A DNA stretch of 64,000 bases from Bathymodiolus brooksi (lineage: Eukaryota > Mollusca > Bivalvia > Mytilida > Modiolidae): positions 31,090,494-31,154,493 of the forward strand of contig OY804575.1 of the NCBI GenBank assembly GCA_963680875.1, read 5' to 3'. Every line of letters begins with the position of its first letter. Position 1 is the stretch's first letter. A program made the translations under genes and the position numbers. Below, piece by piece: positions 9,132-19,997 of the stretch. The notes below the pieces were generated by a model. The model had not been told where the DNA came from. It saw nothing but the letters and a program-made list of their open reading frames with translations, and did not search any database.

Positions 9132-10157
9132 CTACAAATTAAAGGAGCATAATTCAGGAACCACAAAAGGAATATGATGCAAATTACTAACTTGTGTATT
9201 GTGACAAAAGAGATTTCTTAATATACAAAAACAAAATACCACACTGTTGGAATACTTTCAAAACCCAATATACAAATCGCAAAAACAGAGGCAACATCGA
9301 TACACTTTACACACATATACATGACCGTTAACCTTATTGGCTTGGTACAGACACTTCAATAAATAGTGACCGGGTTAAACTAATTTTGTATGTCCAATCC
9401 ACTCTTCTTAGTAACATGATGCGGTCTTGCAAGTGTTCTCCATGTGAGTAAAATGTCAATATTCACATATAGCTGGGTGAGCGGTGTTGCTATGGCAAAC
9501 GCTCAATTCTTGAAATATATGCATAACATATTTAATCTTCGTGACACAGACATTAGCATATGTTTAATATTAATTATATTAAAGACAGCTGATGGCCTCA
9601 ACCATCATTTAAATATCGCACAAGGCCATCGTAAGAAATAACAGGGAATCAATATTCAACTTTGAACCAAAATCTAATTGTCAATACCATATTTCGTCAT
9701 CTGTCCGCAAGGGATAGAATACATTTCGGCAAGGTGTTGATATAATCAGACACACTTATAGTGAAATGATAAGATTAGACGACCGTTGATATACTAGTTG
9801 AATTCATTAAATAAAATATGTACGAGTGGAAAAGACATGCGATTGAGTCTTTTAAAGAAGATATCAAGATTTGCTAAATATACATTTTACTCACAACCTT
9901 GTTTATAAACCTTTGTACATATAACATCCAAGTTGCATTTCAATTCATATTCAATACCCTTTACACTTTCTGATTTTATATTGATATGTCTAAAATCTTG
10001 GAAGTCATCAGCAGATAAAATACGTTTTAGAAGATATATTGGAACTGTTAATATCTTGCTATTTATTTGTGTGTGGCATAAATTCACAACATACATTTTT
10101 GTGTTATCCTTTGTGAAGAAAATATAACATTAATTTATTGCATACAATATGCGAAAC
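9132..10157. other. intron without recognised exon
   Basis: About 1 kb between two EGF exons. A minus-strand reading frame at 9887-10096 ends next to a good donor-like GTGAGT and contains KCNLDVICTKVYKQGC. It does not match the module pattern well and no domain was recognised. The rest is AT-rich and featureless. Confidence 0.35.
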
Positions 10158-10292
10158 CTTGTTTACATTTGTAACCTTTCCAACCAGCTTTACAAACGTG
10201 TTGACATTTACCAGATACTGAGTTACAAGTTTTGTGTTCACAATTATTGCATGTTTCACTACAGTTGTTTCCATATCTTCCTCGAGAACTTG
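10158..10292 (-). CDS. EGF-like module exon, type B-like, first cysteine lost
   Basis: A 135-bp phase 1-1 exon, with acceptor GATTAG before CAAGTTCTCG and donor GTTTCG after AAACAAG. It encodes ASSRGRYGNNCSETC ... CEHKTCNSVSGKC ... WKGYKCKQ. It matches type B, but the first conserved Cys is Ser (AGT instead of TGT), leaving seven cysteines. The donor keeps GT but is otherwise poor. The reading frame is open. It could be a live module with an altered disulphide or a module starting to decay. Confidence 0.68.
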
Positions 10293-10379
10293 CTAATCAT
10301 CCCACAAATAAGACAGAAAACAAATTTATTACTGGTAAAAACTGCTGTTATATAAAGAAATTAATTGTTAGTCTTGAGG

Positions 10380-10405
10380 ATATCTCCATCTAGTAGTCAC
10401 TTCGG
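10380..10405 (-). repeat. fragment of the 160-bp dispersed repeat
   Basis: Short reverse-complement match to the repeat beginning at about 21628 (CAGTGCCGAA ... GACTACT). Confidence 0.35.
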
Positions 10406-10491
10406 CACTGGCATGGTTTATTAGATAGATTTATAACTGAAGTTTACAGTTCCTAAATAATGTAATCATGGTTCGTCTCCGTCATGCATAG

Positions 10492-11170
10492 AAGAGTTTG
10501 AGGATACCAAAGGAGTAATCAAAATCCGTATGTCAAAGAAGAACAGACAACACAATGGCCAACAGAAAAAGGACAAACAACGATCTACAAATAACACACA
10601 TAAAACTAAAGATCGAGTAGCACGAACGCCACTAAAAACGGGGGTGAAGTCAGCTGTTCCTGAAGGATAAGCAGTTCCTGCTCCACTAATGGCACCCGCC
10701 GTGTTAATCTAGTTACAAACCCGTTGATATGTCATGAATGAGGAAAGGACCGGGAAGTGTTTTCGGCAAGTGGAACATATCCGCGGTAATTTGTGACACA
10801 GATATTCCATAGCGGTCAACCAATTCATGGTGGCGACCGTAAAACTTTCGAAGTGATGACTTCAACTTAACCAAGATGAACCCTTGATTCAGTAGCTTCC
10901 TTGATAGCAGCAACCCTCTATCAAGTAACTCCTGAAAGGAGCCAAAAGCTCTGGAATATCGTATCGACTGAGAGATATATACTCTATGCTGCTGGAATGT
11001 TGCTACATATAAATGGAAAGCTCACACAATTTAAATCATCTCTTTTGTCGTAAAGTTTCGTTCTTAACAGTCAATTTCGAGGTGTAGGTCAAGGTATGAA
11101 TCAGAAGAATCAGACCTATCTGTATCTGTGGAATCCTTTTTTTCAAGCTCAATGGGATGGATGCTATCAA
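10492..11170 (-). mobile_element. Penelope-like RT element relic (3' part)
   Basis: Same shared terminus (AAGAGTTTGAGGATACC) and same 3' non-coding region as the copy at 4952. The minus-strand remnant at 10713-10913 reads LLSRKLLNQGFILVKLKSSL, then RKFYGRHHELVDRYGISVSQ. Further up come YDKRDD-like remnants and a decayed EIDSE region to about 11170. It has several frameshifts and the same orientation as the gene. Confidence 0.6.
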
Positions 11171-11504
11171 AGAAATGTACCGTCCACCTCCCTCAGGCAT
11201 AGGTGACCTTAGCGATTTTGTTAATTCTGTTTAGCCCCTTTTATTGTTCTAGCTTCCAACGAATATCTTTTTAATTATTTGGCTTTTGAATCGTTTTATC
11301 TTGAGTGTACCTGGTGTAGGATATTCCAGAAACGTGTCGCTTGCACTAAATGTGATGTCTAAGTTTTATTTCTAAATTAATATATGTAAATTGATGTTTT
11401 TGTGTACTTCTGCACGATAAAACAAATGCAATCCTGTTCGGTAAATTAAGTCAATGAAGGAATGTGAGAATGTTCCAAGACGTGATAAAAAGCCATAAAT
11501 CAAT

Positions 11505-11770
11505 AGAAAACAACAAAACACAGAATTTGGTTTTGCTACCTCTTCGCTAAGTACACATCATTAAGGAGTAAGAGCAAAGAGAAGATGGCTCCGAATCAGG
11601 ATAATGTGTCCGTGTGAAGCGACATGTCTACCGGCTGACTGTTTTTCAGTAAGCTACCACTACAAAACCACCTAAGTGTGCTGGTCTAGTACAGGACAGA
11701 CATAATCATCATTTTATCAATATGTAACTCGTTCACACTATGATATAGTTGAAACAACCAGCAACCACTC
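11505..11770 (+). mobile_element. SINE, long-body subtype, truncated
   Basis: Matches the body and core of the 4158-4512 element read in its own orientation: CATTAAGGA, CCGAATCAGGATAATGTGTC, CCGGCTGACTG and the core TATGATATAGTTGAAACAAC. The tRNA-like head and the 3' tail are missing. Confidence 0.6.
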
Positions 11771-13072
11771 ACTTAAGATATGAAGGATTTTTCTGTATCC
11801 TTTATCACAAGTTGATTAAGTAGATGCGATCTCTAAAGTCACTTAGCCATGAATTATGCAATGATGGATCAGTTTCTATGTAACAGGAGGTGAATGTAAA
11901 TAATTGAGCTACTTTTTCCCTAATGTTGTAGTGTAGGAGACAATGAATGAAGAATGCTTCTTACGACAAACAGATCAGCTAAAAGGGGAAGCACATTTAT
12001 TACCAATTGAGATTATGAGTTGTGGTGTTTAACGCCACTTTATAAAAAAATCAGTTATATCGTGGCGGTTGTACCTATTAGAATGATTAGAATATATTAA
12101 TTGATTATTGAGCCAGAACTAGTAAGCTACGGACCGCCTTATTATTCGCTCCTATTGAATTGTCACTTTGATATTATGATAGACACAAACCGACTTTGTT
12201 TGAATGAACTAGTTTTACAAATTTGTTGTATATATTTATACAAGACCTTAATTGTGAGGAATTGTATGTGGTCTCATATAGCCTTAGGTAGATTTCGGGG
12301 GTGTAAATACATAGTCAATTGCTAGAGGCGTTAAATACTTTATTGCACGGTTATTGTGGCCCCTCCATGCAATTCGGTGATATCAAGTTCTTAATCCTCT
12401 TCATATCATCAACAACAACAATCATGAAAATGTCAAATATGCAGCGACCACAATCGTCAATAAGACGGATATTTTAGAAGATTTCAGTGGTTTTCGGAAC
12501 AAAAAGGTGGATGGTTTTGCTATAGATATCCGAGTTTCGGCTTATGCCTTTAGGAATGTGATCAACCTAGAGTATAATGCAACTAACCACCGGATAAAAT
12601 AACAAAATAATACTATTCATTTCTATGATAAATACGCTTATTCTGTTTCAGTTGATGTATTAACAGCATGTCGGAATCTGATAGACATCATTTATTTTTG
12701 GTTAATTTTGCGATTCGATTAAAGTTGGGTCAAATCAAACTGTTTTAGATGAAATATGATTTCCCAACTGTTTTGCGTTGAATAAAACTGACAAATTAAA
12801 CATAGAACATATTTTTTTAAGTACCGTAAATTGGCAATTTTGGTGTCGGGATATTTTGGCTGCCTTCTATTGGGGTGCATGTTTTTAATATTGCTGTGTG
12901 TAATTGTATCGTTTTCTCAAATTAATATGTTCAATTTTGGCACCCTTAGCAACATATGCTGTACTTTAAAGACCTCGATAAAGAAGGAGCAAGGCAAAAC
13001 TACCTAATTGAAAGAATCGGATATGTGCACTGAATTAATATAGGTACCTTGTATGACAATAAACACACTTAC
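11771..13072. other. intron, mostly featureless
   Basis: AT-rich with no exon recognised. It holds a short minus-strand SINE core fragment near 12020-12070 (TGTTTAACGCC ... AGTTATATCGTGGCGG). An ORF of 74 codons at 12101-12325 has no recognisable features. Confidence 0.4.
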
Positions 13073-13204
13073 TGTACATGCATTTATCTCCTCTATACCC
13101 AGGTGCACACACACAATTTCCTGTCTTTATATCACAAGTTGTTCCATTGCAGTGTGTAGGACAGCTATAGGCACATGTATTACCATACCTTCCTAAGATG
13201 CAAC
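13073..13204 (-). CDS. EGF-like module exon directly after the FTP domain
   Basis: A 132-bp phase 1-1 exon, with acceptor ATGGTAG before GTTGCATC and donor GTAAGT after ATGTACA. It encodes (G)CILGRYGNTCAYSC, then PTHCNGTTC, and ends VCAPGYRGDKCMY with eight cysteines. Joined to the FTP exon, the junction codon is Gly and gives DVYG-CILG. This recreates the usual FTP ending VYGC and supports the splice assignment. It is the first EGF module of the visible protein. Confidence 0.8.
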
Positions 13205-14370
13205 CTACCATAATATAAACTCTCTATATATTTGTCTGACGGATAATTACAATTTCAATTAAATTGACTAATTTGTCTCTTCTTTATCATATCATACCCA
13301 ACGCCCAAGACATGATACTTAAATCGCAGTTTGTTTTGATAGACACAGAAATGCATACTAGAGAATCACTGGACCTTGTATCTCTTACGTAGTAAAGACT
13401 ATTTAGAAGATTTATTGATGTATTGCTTATTGTTAAATTTTGATGTCCTAGGACTTGGAACCAATCATTAGACATTGGGGCATTCATTAAAATAAAATTT
13501 GATCTTTATATATCTCTATGCTGTTTCATGCCACAAACGATCCTATTTTAATTCTTAAGATGCTTTTTTGGTTCAATTTACCCATTACATATGTAGATGT
13601 AATTGTATAATATTACCAAGAAATACAATTTGTAAATTTAGTATCTACCCTTTGTAGGTCTGTACATGTATAGGTGTTCCTAGAAGGTATACAACAGCAA
13701 TACAAAGGTAAATTCAAAAGTGCAATTATATAATTATACAACTTTAGCCCTTTGATGAGGTCAATGTATGCTTTTATCAACCAGAAACAAGTATATTGTG
13801 TGAGGACGAAATCCAAGACCAATATGCGCTCATCGCTCGATAAAACATGTATTGACCAATGTAAAAAAGGTTACATTGTTTTAATATGAAATCATATTAT
13901 TTAAAAGTTTTAATTTGAAAATCTATGATATCATTCATATTCAAGAGAAGAAAAATGTTATACAAAAAGTACCATTACATTTACAACATGTATAAAGCCT
14001 CAGTAAATGTGGCTCTATTAACGTTGTATAATAGAACATTCTTCAAAGGTCTTGGACATTTAATTTTAAGTGGCAAATCGGATGCCATATTTCTTATATC
14101 AACAATGCAGTTAACCGAAGTGTGGATGAAAATTAGATTTTGGTCGAATTTCAGACAAGGATCCAATCAAAAACTAGGTCCGTGTTGATCATCGCTTTAG
14201 TTTCCTGTGTTGTTTTTTTTTTGTGTTTTATTTTTCGTCCTGTGTATTGTGTACCGAATGTTGCCAGTTTCTCTGGATGTCCATTTATTGATTGCCCGTT
14301 GGATTTTCTCTAACGTTTATTTAGTATCTAATGTTTATAAATGTTTATTTTTGGTAAGACACAGTTTCTA
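13205..14370. other. intron, no feature recognised
   Basis: AT-rich DNA between the first EGF exon and the FTP exon. Short ORFs (for example 13925-14188) show no motif, no convincing splice context and no family resemblance. Confidence 0.4.
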
Positions 14371-14499
14371 AATGTTGTATAATTAAATCATGTGACATGA
14401 ATTGACAGATAAAAAAAGTCGCAAGACACAGGACGAAGACAAACAAAGAAAAAAACACAATACAGAAAACTAAACAGATGAGGAACAACAAAATGTTGG

Positions 14500-14790
14500 A
14501 CATCACAATACGCAAATATACACAAACAACTAATAAGACTAGAGCCCTCCTACAAACAACTGGGTGTGAAGACGAACCGAACATCTTTTTATGCGGATAT
14601 CGTATCGGACATCACAACACAGAACTAGGCACGTAAAGACACATACTACGACAACATATAACGCTAAACAAAAGTGAAAAATACGGACCCACACCAAAAT
14701 CAACAGTGGGGGAACTCAGGTGCTCGCGAAGGGTAAACAGTTATTGCCTCTTATAAGACACCCACCATGTTAGTCATATAGTATATGATG
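14500..14790 (-). mobile_element. diverged 3' region of an RT element relic
   Basis: Plus-strand order ACTCAGGTGCTCGCGAAGGG ... GACACCCACCATGTTAGTC parallels the 3' non-coding region of the copies at 4952 and 16384. No coding remnant was recognised. Confidence 0.4.
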
Positions 14791-14875
14791 CTATAATAAA
14801 CTATTTTCTTTTGTCATATTTAAATCTAGAAAAAAGATTTCAAACATTTAATAAACAGTGAGTATTAAATCATAC

Positions 14876-15091
14876 CATATACGTCTACCTCACAAAGGTC
14901 AAGGATAGCCTCTGGGCTGTATCGTTGATTATAAATCACCACATATCGTCCAGGATAGTTACATATTACATTCTGTAGTGGTTTTGGTTTACCATTTTGT
15001 TGGTCTTGAAAACAAAGGTGTCCTTGTTGTGGATGCTTCAGATCAAAGTTATCTGTTATGTAGATATAGAAACCATCAAGTCTGTCAGCTC
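14876..15091 (-). CDS. FTP (fucolectin/F5-8C-like) domain, C-terminal exon
   Basis: A 216-bp exon (72 codons), phase 1 at both ends, with acceptor ATTGTAG and donor GTATGA. It encodes GADRLDGFYIYIT, then GHLCFQDQ, then PGRYVVIYNQR and finally ILDLCEVDVYG. The GHLC, GRYV..YN.R and LCEV.VYG blocks are characteristic of fucolectin-related (FTP) domains, which bind fucosylated glycans. Only the second half of the domain is here; the N-terminal half must be in an upstream exon that was not found. Inferred: the gene encodes an FTP lectin head followed by an EGF stalk, probably an extracellular recognition or scavenger-type receptor. No transmembrane or cytoplasmic part is in the window. Confidence 0.8.
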
Positions 15092-15469
15092 CTACAATGA
15101 GATGCAAATAAATAAATATTACCTTTTGTGTGATTTTTTAGATTTTTCATATGATTAAAACCAACTCAAAAATCATTGGAAATGGGTAATTCACACTGCC
15201 ACACAATAAACTAGGAGATAACACGGGTTTTCGCATTACTGGAAGAAATCATTTTTAACTAGTTAATATTTTAACCATCAAGTCTGTCAGCTCCTACAAT
15301 GATTAATAAATATTACCATTTTTGTGATTTTTAAGAGTTTTTATATGATTATACCAACGCTAAAATCATTGAGAATTTGTAATTCACACTGCCACACAAT
15401 AAAGTAGGAGATAACACGGGTTTTCGCAATTGCTGGAAGAAATCATTTTTAACTGGTTAATATTTTAAC
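15071..15469. repeat. about 200-bp tandem duplication covering the FTP exon acceptor
   Basis: Copy 1 is 15071-15272 and copy 2 is 15273 to about 15469. Both start AACCATCAAGTCTGTCAGCT and end near GGTTAATATTTTAAC. The duplication includes the first about 20 bases of the FTP exon and its acceptor, so a second acceptor lies about 202 bp upstream in the transcript. Confidence 0.85.
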
Positions 15470-15640
15470 TGCACCAGATATATGCTATTTCATCGGGCCT
15501 TGTTAAACATGACACTTAATATTTCTCTAGATCGTGGGTTCAATCCCCGGTGGAATTAAACGAAATAGTATAAAAATTGATTGATATAAGTGTGGATTGG
15601 CATCCTCCCTCCTTTTGTTTCAGAAAAAAATATTTTTCAA
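15470..15640. other. tRNA-like SINE scrap
   Basis: GATCGTGGGTTCAATCCCCG near 15531 resembles a box B, but no matching box A or cloverleaf was found. Probably a SINE head fragment. Confidence 0.3.
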
Positions 15641-15659
15641 TAATATGTCATCATTATAT

Positions 15660-16140
15660 GCAATTCGAAATTGAAACCATAAATCCATTTCATTCAGGTA
15701 TTGTTTTACACCAACAAAAACTGAGTGAACTGTGATTTTCTATATTCTGATTGTATTACCAAGATCTTATGAAAGTTTAAGATTTCTGGAAATATACACT
15801 TATAGCGAATCCATTGGCAACTATCTTCACAAGTATATTATATTGAAGTATGTCTTGTGGTGTCAAATATTTTGCATTTCTGATCAGCATGTTTGGTTAC
15901 ATATGGTTTAGTGATTTCCAATTTGACAAAATTTAAATAATTTCCCATAAGGTCCTTTGTTAAACTTTGAGAGACTGCAATTATTTCACCAAATGTTATT
16001 CCCCTTGATATAGAAGCAGGATGCGGCCATTTTCAACTTTTTCGTGGCAATATTTCGATCATTTGCCATTTCACCCTAACAAGTGCAAGAGGATAATTCG
16101 AATACAAGGAAAGTAAACAGTTTAAAACAAAACATAGAAT
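15660..16140. repeat. dispersed repeat, copy 1 of a 0.5-kb direct pair
   Basis: Shares long stretches with 17785-18325, such as TCCATTTCATTCAGGTATTG, CCCATAAGGTCCTTTGTTAA and CACCCTAACAAGTGCAAGAG. Substitutions and a short extra segment separate the two copies. No coding potential was recognised. Confidence 0.7.
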
Positions 16141-16383
16141 TGAACACATTTATGTTTGGAAAAGAAAGGCCACATGCTTCTGTATAAAATATATAGTAAT
16201 TTTTATTTGAACATAAAGATAGACTTGAAATAAATTATTTGTGGGTTCATATATATCTTGAAAGGAAAGCAAGGCCGATGCTTACACTTAATACTGGGGA
16301 CAGTTCACAGGACTCCACCAACAGAGCTGTCAAGTTCCTTGCTGGCGAATAGGGGGATGTTTTCTCGACAGGAGGGGCGACAT

Positions 16384-16880
16384 CAAGAGGTTGAAGATAT
16401 CAAATGGGTAATCAGAAACCGTTAATCGAAGAAGGACTGACAACACAATGGCCAAAAGAAAAAGTACAAAGGACAAACAACGATGTACAAAACACTACAC
16501 ATAAAACTAAACATCCCTACTAAAAAAACGGGGGTGAACTCATGTGTTCCGGAAGGGTATGTAGTTTCTGCTCAACTAATGGCATCCGTCGTGTTACTCT
16601 AGTTACAAACCTGGTGATAAGTCATGAATGAGGAAAGGACCGAACAAGTGAAACACATCCATGGTCATTTGTGACCGATGTTCCGTAACAGTTAACCAAT
16701 AAAGGTAATAACAAAATTACCGAACTCCGAACAATCTTATAAAGGGAAAGTCAAAACTCATAATTATATAAACAGACAAAATCAGTCAACAACCGGAAAA
16801 CTGTGAAAGTCATTGTGGCGACCGTAAAACTTTCGAAGTGATGAATTTAACTTAACCAATAGGAACCCTCACATATAACC
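16384..16880 (-). mobile_element. Penelope-like RT element relic (3' part, with insertion)
   Basis: Shares the terminus (AAGAGGTTGAAGATATC) and 3' region with the copies at 4952 and 10492, down to GTAAAACTTTCGAAGTGATGA. About 120 bp at 16695-16815 (AGGTAATAACAAAATTACCG and following) has no counterpart and is a secondary insertion. Confidence 0.55.
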
Positions 16881-17600
16881 GGGAGCACAGCATTATTATA
16901 AAGAATGCTATATTGCAAAAGGCCGCACGTGGAATATATTCAATGATAACTACTTTCCAATGGATATCTGGCATCTTGCCGAATAGAAGGCAAACTTGAT
17001 TCACAAATATGCATCAAATAGACCTGATTCTACATCATTTTCATTTGATGTTTATCTATGTTTGTAATGCAGAGCATTAATTGCATGTACAAGTGTGCAT
17101 ATACACATTTGATTTAGATGTCCACTACACTACACGCATAACGACTCCTGGCTTCATGTCAATTATGAGAATCACAATAGATAATCGTCAAAAGGGACCA
17201 TGTTGTAAGAAATACAAGAAATTACCAGTATTTATTGTATTTCGTTACGGATTTTAGAAAGAGTAATTGTCATTTATAATATTTCATCCAAAAGTTTAAA
17301 CTGTCCCCACAACTCCTCCATCTCTATAAAACTTTGCAATGATAATCCCCCCCCCCCAAAAAAAAACAAGAACAAAAAACATAAACAGTATACAAGTAGA
17401 TTTTGAAATTTAGAAAGCATGCCTTGGATCCAAAATATATTTTTTTACATATTTGCTCAATATGGAGAGCCTAGCTGAAAAATAATACTTTTAAGAAAGA
17501 TGGTTTAATCACAAACGTCATTGCTGTATTATTCAGTATATATACATGGACATGTTATGCATTGCATTAAGAATAATGTACAAAACTGATTTTGAAAATA
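16881..17600. other. AT-rich intergenic stretch
   Basis: No gene or repeat recognised. It contains a short C-run/A-run at 17348-17368. Confidence 0.4.
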
Positions 17601-17604
17601 AACG

Positions 17605-18430
17605 TTTTCCTTTATATAGATTAAATAAAATTTCTGTTGCAATATTTTACTTAGTAGTATATAGTGGTAACACATAATTTTGAAAGCAATTCTCATTTTA
17701 GAACACACGTGAAGTTGACCACTCGAGCCTCCAATCCCTCACCCGTACATATAGATGCACAAAAGTTGCAGGTATTGAAATTAAAACCAAAAATCCATTT
17801 CATTCAGGTATTGTTTTACACCAAAAAAAAACTAAGTGACTTGCGATATTCTATATTCTGATTGTATTACCATGGAATTAAATTTTCAAGATTATATAAA
17901 ATTTTATGAATTCTGGAAATATACATTAATAGTGCATCCATCGACAACTATCATTGAAAAAACTCCATAGCTGCGCAGTTCAATAAATTGTAGTTTTTGC
18001 CAGAAATAGAAATGTTCACAAGTGTATTATATTAAAGTATGTCTTGAAGTGTCAAATATTTTGGATTTCTGATCAGAAATTTTGAATCACAGATGGATTA
18101 TGGATCAGTGTTTTTCAATTAGAAGAATTTAAAACAATTTCCCATAAGGTCCTTTGTTAAACTTTGAGAGACTGCAATTATTTCACCAAATATTATTCCC
18201 CTTGATATAGAAGCAGGATGTGGCCGTTTCAACTTTTTCGTGTCAATATTTCGAGCATTCGCCCTTTCACCCTAACAAGTGCAAGAGGACAATTCGAATA
18301 CAAGGAAAGTAAACAGTTGAAAAACAAATTAGATAAAATTTCTGTTGCAATATTTTATTTAGTAGTATATATTGTTAAGAAATAATTTTGAAATCAATTC
18401 TCATCAGAACACACGTGAATTTCGCAAATA
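17605..18430. repeat. complex dispersed repeat region, copy 2
   Basis: 17785-18325 matches 15660-16140 in direct orientation. It is bracketed by a shorter pair, 17620-17710 and 18330-18425, sharing AAAATTTCTGTTGCAATATT and GAACACACGTGAA. The pair may be terminal repeats of an unknown element or a local tandem duplication. Confidence 0.55.
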
Positions 18431-18684
18431 AAGTTCCCTCCCGTACATATCGATGTAGAAAATGTGTAGGTATATTTGTATGCACTCGATTGTCGATGAG
18501 AAATATGTACAATTATATGTATGTATTAATCATATTATGAAGTAATAGTTATTAGTTTTCTTTGCCCTGAATATGTGTATTGGGAATTCTCTAAAACTGT
18601 GCATGCTTCCTTATTACCATATGCATATTTACATGAACACAGTTTGATCGAATATTTTTAAGAAGTGTTGTCCTTTTTTATCAC

Positions 18685-18691
18685 TATAAAA
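18685..18691 (+). promoter_or_regulatory. TATA box-like motif
   Basis: TATAAAA lies 51 bases before an ATG at 18736. A start site about 30 bp downstream would give a roughly 20-base leader. No other promoter element was verified. Confidence 0.3.
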
Positions 18692-18735
18692 CCAGCCTAA
18701 CTTCACCACTTTTTATTGATGTGACTGTACCAAGC

Positions 18736-18960
18736 ATGGTAAGTGAGCGATCATGTATGTGCGTGCTATGGGTATCGATTTTGGCTCTTCTAATGCACTT
18801 CAAATCCGATTGCAGAATATCTATCAAAGGAAGAATAATATGGGAAGTGGCAGACATTTCACTAGATCATGTGTATTGCGAAAACCTTGAGAGTATTGTA
18901 GATCGTTTGATTGCATTACCGATTAAGACACATAGTATATACTTACTATCATTTCTATAA
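18736..18960 (+). CDS. possible small secreted protein (unrecognised)
   Basis: A 74-codon frame beginning MVSERSCMCVLWVSILALLM, which looks like a signal peptide with hydrophobic core VLWVSILALLM. A 54-residue remainder has two cysteines (SDC and VYC) and ends LLSFL before TAA. An upstream GTG extends the frame, but the ATG is preferred because of the TATA box position. The sequence ATGGTAAGT at the start also makes a perfect splice donor, an alternative reading. No family was recognised. It could be a first exon or a chance ORF. Confidence 0.25.
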   Translation: MVSERSCMCVLWVSILALLMHFKSDCRISIKGRIIWEVADISLDHVYCENLESIVDRLIALPIKTHSIYLLSFL

Positions 18961-19012
18961 TAGATTACAATATTATAGATATTCGCTCGTTGTCCAATAT
19001 CAAGTCTCCACG

Positions 19013-19135
19013 ATGCCGTCGTTCGACCTGGTGCAGTATGACCACAACTTCCCCCATCCCAGTGCTGATTCCTATCTCCGTCTAAGTGCTTTTGTAGCTA
19101 CTACTTTGCTTGGCAGTACCCCGCTTAGCTAAATT
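19013..19135 (+). other. short GC-richer open stretch, unrecognised
   Basis: Starts MPSFDLVQYDHNFPHP after CTCCACG and stays open for about 40 codons to TAA. It is visibly richer in G+C than its surroundings. It may be a fragment of a transposon or an old coding sequence; no family was recognised. Confidence 0.2.
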
Positions 19136-19464
19136 ATCTGTCGACATTAAATATGAAATTTGAAATATAATGTAAAAACTTATGTGAAAATTGTGTATAT
19201 TTGCTTTGTGAAAGTTCTAATATGTACCTCTATTGTACCTCTATTATATATGCGTTAATGTTTATGCGTCAGGTTTTACTCATTTTGCAGACACTGGCAT
19301 TATGCATTATGTATTTGGTCGTATGCAGGAATTTTTCAAATGTAGTATATAATCATAAGAATGTTCTAAAGAATATATAATCTAGTTGTGAATATATTGC
19401 AAATGTGGTATGATGTCAATTGTAAAGATCGGTTGACGAAAGGGCTATATAATGCATGAGGTTT

Positions 19465-19712
19465 AATAACAAGAGTCACACGACATGCGCCACTAGTGGA
19501 GCAGGAACTGCTACCCTTCCAGAGCACCTGAGTTCACACCCAGTTTTAGTAGGGTTCGTGTTAATCGATCTTCACTTTTCTATGTAGTGTTTTGTAGATC
19601 ACTGTTTGCCCTTTTGACCTGTTTTCTTATGACTATTGTGTTATCTGTCTTTCTTCGATTTACGGCTTCTGATTAACCTTTTCGTATCTTCAAACTTTTC
19701 TTGTTCGTGTTT
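19465..19712 (+). mobile_element. RT element relic, 3' region in reverse orientation
   Basis: Reverse complement of the 3' region seen at 4952 and 10492: GTGGAGCAGGAACTGCTACC, GTTCGTGTTAATCGATCTTC, TTCTTCGATTTACGGCTTCTG, ending CTTCAAACTTTTCTTG. This copy faces away from the EGF gene. Confidence 0.6.
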
Positions 19713-19997
19713 TATTCACATAATTTTTTGACATTTCAGAAGATTATTTTGACATATAAACATGGCTTTGACCATATTGGCAATACATATAGGTAATGAT
19801 ATTGTGCAATATGCAATCAGGGAGTTGATTCTAATTAATTTATATTTTCTCTCCACAAATGAGATTGTACTAATACAGAGGCTCATAAGTCGGCTTCCCT
19901 GTGCGTCTTGGTCATTGTACAAACCACGTGTTGTTGAACAAAAATAAGGATATAACAAGGGCAACGTAAAGCGTGGCGTATCCTCTCGCCTAAATAT

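Noticed and set aside
9887..10096. Minus-strand ORF ending next to a GTGAGT donor
   Set aside because: No domain recognised, and its cysteines do not fit the EGF pattern. Kept only as a note in the intron entry.
15531..15556. tRNA-like box B (GGTTCAATCCC)
   Set aside because: No matching box A or cloverleaf; more likely a SINE head remnant.
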